Assembly (NCBI GenBank): GCA_031841125.1
Contig: CM063112.1
Coordinates: 15,960,603-16,024,602 of the forward strand
Length of the DNA: 64,000 nt
Source of the DNA: Acanthococcus lagerstroemiae
Lineage: Eukaryota > Arthropoda > Insecta > Hemiptera > Eriococcidae
Reading direction: 5' to 3'
A model generated the notes under the pieces. That model did no database searches. It saw nothing but the letters and a program-made list of their open reading frames with translations, and was not told the DNA's origin. Shown here piece by piece: positions 58,481 through 64,000 of the stretch. A program made the translations under genes and the position numbers. Numbering within the stretch: the stretch's first letter is position 1; each line of letters starts with the position of its first letter.

Positions 58481-58989
58481 AAGTAATGCAACTCCCTTGA
58501 GACATGGGTTATCTTTCACCAATTTTGCTCAGACTTCGCACTTTTTTTTAGAACCTATGTAGGTGGTATATCAACCGTAAAAATTATTTTTTTAGTACCA
58601 AGAGTAATTAAGAATCACCGTAGTATTTACATAGTAATAGTGAAATGTAAGAATGCTCTTTTAGTTAATCGAGGAGCAAAATAAAATGGGCACTCTTTAT
58701 GCTGCCATTTTTTCTGTCCCAAATTTAATAAATTTTCCGAATTCCAAGGAAGGGGAAACATCGCGGCCAAGGCGATTTTCATGTGAGATGAAGAGAAAAA
58801 TAAGTCGAATCTTGGAAAAATGCGCTATAAAATGAACATGATCATTCTTTCTCACCCTCCTGATCGGTATCAGTTAATGGAAAAAAATCTTCTCAAGTTT
58901 GAGAAAAATTGAAAAGGGGTTACACGTGCCTCAAGGGGGTAAAATTAAATGGACACCAACGCTGAGGTTTGAATTTTACGTTTTGTCGT

Positions 58990-60560
58990 TTACTGGTGCT
59001 AATAGTTACGGGGCTTAAACTTTGTTTCGCTTTTACGTAAAAGTTTTTTGGATTTCTGACTCCATTTTTGTCAGTTCGTTCCAGTCATTCCTCTCTTGAC
59101 TCAATAGAACTGCACCGAGGGGTTATGTTTTAATAACGTTAATTCCAATCCCTAATATTTTGAAAATTGGGTTTTTGAGTCACTGAATCCAGTTTTGAGG
59201 TTGTTTGGTCTCTAGTTCCTTCTTGTTGAGCCCCAGAGGGGGCTATTGTTAACTAATACAAAAATTAGCTTAAAGTATGTTCAAAATAGGTTTTCATAGG
59301 TGGTTCGGTTCATTTTCAAGATTGTTTTGTCTCCATTCCCTCCCCATCAGGCCTCAAAACTTTACAGAGAAGTTAATATTGACTAATATCAATTTTGGCG
59401 CATAACATGTTGAAACTAGGATTTCTTGGGACGTTGAAACCATTTGTAAGGTTGTGTTTTCTGCAGTCCTTATCTTTAAGCTTTACAAGGAGTCTATTAA
59501 GCTTATGATATGTCCAAAATAGGATTTTGTAAGTCACCTCGTTCATTTCTCAGGTTGTTTTGTCTTCATATACTCCTCATTAAACCCCACAACTGTACGA
59601 TACATTTTAGAACATTATCATGTGACCTGGAATCATGAAACGTGCCTCTGGTGTCAAAAAATCATTTTTCACTTTCTTGACAATTCTTATAGAAAAAATC
59701 ACGCTTTTTCAAACGAAACAAATCGCAGCTTCCTATCTTCATTGGTTTTTCCACCATTTAAAAATTATGTCAAAAGTTTAAAAACACCTGCTTACCTGGC
59801 GTTGTGTGAAACGGGCCTACGGGAATGACAGAGGACAAGAATTCGAAACGCGGTTGTCATAGCAATGCGAAACGCGCCACCACAGATGTATACGATATGT
59901 ACATCTGTGCGCACCACTACCACCGTCCCATCTTTACACTCGTTTATCTCAAAAAACCTGTTTTCGCCCAAGAGGCACATTTCATGATTCCCAGTCACAT
60001 TTATGTTGAAAGCAGGGTTTTTTCAAACGTTGAATCTATTTTTGGTGTCGTCTCCAGCCCTTTCCCTTTGAACTCCACGAATGAGCTAATATTGACTAAT
60101 ACAACCATTAGCCTATGATATATTCAAAATAAGTATTTTGGCCGCTCAGTTCATTTTATGAGGTTGTTCTGTCTTGAACTGGCCTACTGCCAGCTTCACA
60201 CACAGGGAGGGGGACTAGTATTGCCTAATATCAATTTAGACACATTATTATTTTGGAAGTAACGTTTCATGGTCTATGAATCCGTTACCAAGGTTGTTTT
60301 GTTTCTCCCTCTCCTCTGTGTGCTTCTTGGGAGGGGGTATTGTTGACCAGCTTACAGTATGTTCATAATAGCATGTCTTGAGTCGTTTACCTCACTTTTG
60401 AGTTTTTATTCTGTTTCTACCCCCTTCCCTTCAAGCTCAACATCTCCACAAGGAGAAATGCTAGTATTGTCTATTATGAAATTTAGCACATATGTTGAAA
60501 GAAGTTTATTCTTTTTTTTTGGGGGGGGGGGGATAAATCTATTTTTAGATTGTTTTGTCT
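58990..60560. repeat. ~120-bp tandem array interrupted by a MITE
   Basis: Units with TTTTGTCTC, CCTTCCC, AGGGGG and AATATTGACTAATA, and a GGATTTTTGAGTCACT-type element. They are related to the 55.9-57.7 kb array. MITE family A copy 2 is inserted at 59622-59998. A related single unit lies at about 61380-61510. Confidence 0.6.
59622..59998 (+). mobile_element. MITE family A, copy 2
   Basis: 377 bp, ends GTGACCTGGAATCATGAAA and its near-complement; inserted in the tandem array. Confidence 0.85.
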
Positions 60561-60677
60561 CTGATCCTCTTCTTTGAGTTCCACGTGGAAAGTACTTATG
60601 AATAAGGTCAAATTAAATGAAATATTTAATGAAAATAAAACTCTAAATCCACTTTTGTGTGCCATTTTGTAGAAATC

Positions 60678-60708
<31 letters not shown>

Positions 60709-62120
60709 GGATGCCACTGCTCCACAGAAGAAATAATGTTGAAGCAATATGCATCCCAGATAACAGCCTAAATATTAGTACCTGTCTAAGGTGCTAGTAT
60801 AAGATCAACACTATCTCCGTGTGAAGACTAAAAGGAACGGATTGGAATTAAAATGATCTCAAGAATGAATTTAACGCTCAAGATTTCTCCCTACTTTTGT
60901 TTGCATTGACCGATAATCGTCTAAAATTGGGTAAATACTAAGTTTTGCTAGGGAGGGGGGGGGGGTAAGAATTTTCCAAGAAAAATAATAATGGGTTCAA
61001 AAAAATCAAATTTTAACTTGACCGCCCCAAAAAAAAGAGGTTTCAGGACTTAAATTTTGTCTACAAAGAAAAAATGAAAGAAAAATCATTCGAGTCTAAA
61101 ACAAACTTTCAATTTCGATAGAAGAGGAAAACGATTTCTAGTCTGAAATGTTCTCAACATTTTGACTTGTCAATGCGGAAAAAAGTTTCGATTCTATAAT
61201 AGTGGTGTTGATAAGTTCTAAAATGTTACTTTTTCCTCGCCCGGAGGAGGGGCTATATCTCTGTATACTTTCTTGCTTACTCCATTGATCGATTTCTCAT
61301 AGAGCTATATGGTGTCCAAAGATGAGAGATTTCCCCTAAAATGACCTCGAAAAGAAATTCAGCTACCTAAAACACTTATCTTCATCGCGTATTACATTAC
61401 GTCTAATTTCATCTTCACAACTAGCCTTCTGTGGAGCTTGAAGGGGTTGGCTCATAGACACAACCACTTTAAAAATGAACTAAGTGACCCCAAAACCCTA
61501 TTATTGACCTATTATATGCTGACTTCTCTAGGATAGATGTGCCTACTGTAAACGCTTTCGTTCGTAATGTGCAGCCCCTTGCAACCATAATATGGCTTCT
61601 GCGGTCCTAATGCGGCCACGCGAGTTTTCAGTGGACAAATACCCGTGAATTTTTTACCGTATTTTATCCAAGTTTTCATTTTTTTCTTTCGGCAATGGCA
61701 GTTGTTAGGGTGAAACAGGTTAAATAACTTGAACGATTGAAAAATTGTTCCGAATGGCCAGAAATGACTCGGTAAGAAGCCTAATGTGGGCACATGTATA
61801 AAAGCTGTAAAATGCAGTCCCTAGTTTGGTCATATCTCGGTAATTATATTTGAAAAAACGCATACCTTAACTGGGGGTGACTTCGCTCATTTTTTTCCTA
61901 TTCTTTCGACTTTTACATGCTTTACAGACTGTCGAAACAGAGTTAGAGAACCAGGATATTTTTTGTAATTTTGATGGGACATTGCGGAATGCATTCCCCA
62001 AAAGAGTGTGACACCCATGCACCCCAGTTTTTTTTACAAAATTAAGATATAAGTGTGCCATGTAATACCGCTATGGGGTAATATTTCACATTTTCATGTA
62101 TGAATAGGGAAAAAAATTGT

Positions 62121-62365
62121 ATATCGTCACCTCGGTTTAAATACCACGTAAGTCCATATTTATAATTTAAAAAAAATAGGTTTACCTGGTTTTTAATGTA
62201 AAAAATAAAAATAAAATAAATAAATAAAAAACCTAGAAGAATTTAAATTTAAAATTCTCGTACATCTTGAAGGTCATCCATTCAAATTTTCTATTCAGTT
62301 TTTTGTGTTTTCTGACTTTTGTGCATTTTTGGACTTACGTGGTATTTAAATAGAGGCGACGATAT
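62121..62365. mobile_element. MITE, 245 bp
   Basis: Inverted ends of about 35 bp, containing ATATCGTC and TTTAAATACCACGTAAGTCC. AT-rich interior without coding capacity. Confidence 0.8.
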
Positions 62366-63037
62366 GTAGTGTTACCTTTAAAAATGCCAAGTAACCCTAA
62401 ATTGATATCCTAAGTAATACCGATGTATGTACTGAACCAAGAAATGTTAACCATGAGATCTGTACTCTTTTTTTATTCCAAGAATTATAACAAGGAAACA
62501 AATGAGACCTTTGCTTTGAAAGGCCGAGACCCTAATATACGAACTTGTAAGTCCTTGGCATCTCTGAAACGCATACCATCAGATTTGTACTTGTTCATTC
62601 TCTAGCAATAAAACAGGACATCACAATTGATTTCTTACCAGCTTGAAGAACAAATGAACAATTCTGTGCAAATTCACCCCGTACCCCGTTCTCATTTTTT
62701 CCAGATTTTTTTAAACCAAATGTTACATCATTATGCTGATTAATATACAATAGTTTACTTTTATCATAACCGTGATCAAATTCTGTGTGTAATGATACCA
62801 AACATATAAGTTTCCTTTGTTTTTCCCTCATTATCTGAAACAATTTCTTTGATGTAATTTGTAAACGCTTTTTGAAGTTCTTCACAAACGACCTGATAAT
62901 GTTGCTTGAAAATATGGAAATTACACCGAGTTTGTTATTTTACACGATAGTTACAACATCTTACATTACAAATCACACATTAGTGTTGCCACGTGTTCTA
63001 TTTTTTCCCTCACGCTTGTAGGTATAATGAAAACATA

Positions 63038-63418
63038 GTGACCTGAAATCATGAAATGTGCCTCTTGTGCGAAAACAGGTTTTTGAGATAAACGAGTGTA
63101 AAGATCTGATGATGGTAGTAGTGCGCACAGATATACATAGCGTGTACATCTGTGGTGGTGTGATTACGCGTTACTATGACAACCGCGTTTCGAATTCTTG
63201 TTCTCTGTCATTCCCATAGGTCCATTTCACACGACGCCATGTAAACAGACGTTTTTAAACTTTTGACATAATTTTTAATTGCAATTTGTGGGAAAAATAA
63301 TGACGATAGGAACCTGCGATTTGTTTCATTCGAAAGAACGTGTTTTTTTTTTCTAATTGTCAAGAAAGTGAAAAATGATTTTTTGACACCAGAGGCACAT
63401 TTCATGATTCCAGGTCAC
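63038..63418 (-). mobile_element. MITE family A, copy 3
   Basis: 381 bp, inverse of copies 1 and 2; both termini well kept (GTGACCTGAAATCATGAAAT / complement). Confidence 0.85.
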
Positions 63419-63805
63419 ATATGTGTGTCAAGTCACCCCATGATTGCATAGTCACCCTATGTTATGGTATGATGATTTGCAAAGCCAATTTACTTACTAT
63501 CTCCACAATTGTCTTAATCAATTTCTCATTGAAACTTCTAGCAACCAATATTCGATATTCAAGTCAATTATATTTTCTCTTTAAATCAAGAGAAAGCTGG
63601 CAAGTTTTTAGAATGTGTGGAGATAAGGAATCTTTGAAGTCGGAACTTTTCCGGCATATTTGACCATCTAAGCAGCGTTTCGGACCATTAGTCTACAAAA
63701 CAAGAGAATCGTATCGTTGAGGATTTTTTTTGTTGGTTAAATAAAAAATTTTTGCATTATGAAGTTGGCTCATGTAAAAAGCATCACTTTGTTAATGACC
63801 TGTTT

Positions 63806-63851
63806 TCTCTCTCTCTCTCTCTCTTTCTCTTTCTCTTTCTTTCTTTCTCTT
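63806..63851. repeat. (CT)n/(CTTT)n microsatellite
   Basis: TCTCTCTCTC passing into CTTTCTTTCT. Confidence 0.9.
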
Positions 63852-64000
63852 AACGCCCCTGTCTAGAACTACCACTCTTAGCTTCTTTTCTCTAAGGTTT
63901 TCAGATCTCCTGAGAATATTTTATTCATTAAAAATTGAAACTAGAATATACCACGTAACAAGAGGTGACTTTGCAATCACGAGATGATTTGGCACAAGTA

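Larger units (their letters stand above)
54840..64000. other. 5' intron of troponin I: repeats only
   Basis: No further troponin exon found. Contents: ~125-bp arrays, an ATATCGATAT-rich array, MITEs and homopolymers, described separately. Confidence 0.6.

Overview
The window is AT-rich animal nuclear DNA, almost certainly from an insect: spliced genes with GT-AG introns, an apolipophorin gene, a troponin I gene, and dense mariner, RTE and MITE debris. A possible Pro/Ala-rich C-terminal extension of troponin I resembles the heavy troponin (TnH) known from the bug Lethocerus, so a hemipteran is plausible but not proven. No bacterial genes, tRNA, rRNA or CRISPR were seen.

Layout. (1) 1-44,637, plus strand: the 3' part of an apolipophorin (apolpp) gene. 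I placed 36 exons, about 1,840 codons, ending in a von Willebrand type D domain and a C-terminal tail. Splice phases agree throughout, except at one place (2,668-3,593) where a short exon is probably missing. (2) One intron, 7,707-29,049, is 21.3 kb long, has a GC-AG donor, and hosts a complete 13,993-bp Polinton/adintovirus-like element at 10,899-24,891. (3) 45,055-46,050, minus strand: three exons of an acidic Pro/Ala/Glu-rich protein, phase-compatible with being alternative 3' exons of troponin I. (4) 54,399-54,839, minus strand: the last three conserved exons of troponin I (wupA), whose 5' exons lie beyond the right edge. (5) The rest of 46-64 kb is repeats: an RTE fragment, MITEs, ~125-bp tandem arrays and an ATATCGATAT-rich array.

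The Polinton-like element is the main item of interest. It has a 6-bp target duplication (TATAGG), long terminal inverted repeats (1,397 and 1,444 bp) beginning 5'-AG, and an almost intact gene set. Between the repeats all genes lie on the plus strand: an unknown 138-aa protein, protein-primed DNA polymerase B, packaging ATPase, a conserved unknown protein, a coiled-coil protein, a minor-capsid-like region joined to an adenain-type protease, penton (single jelly roll), major capsid (double jelly roll) and a tiny basic membrane protein. Each terminal repeat carries its own copy of a 258-aa gene with identical protein sequence, pointing inward. Two features stand out: no retroviral-type integrase is visible although the target duplication is Polinton-like, and nearly every gene starts at a TATAAATG-like motif in which an AT-rich promoter-like box abuts the start codon. 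One gene has an in-frame stop at codon 3. The near-identity of the terminal repeats implies recent insertion.
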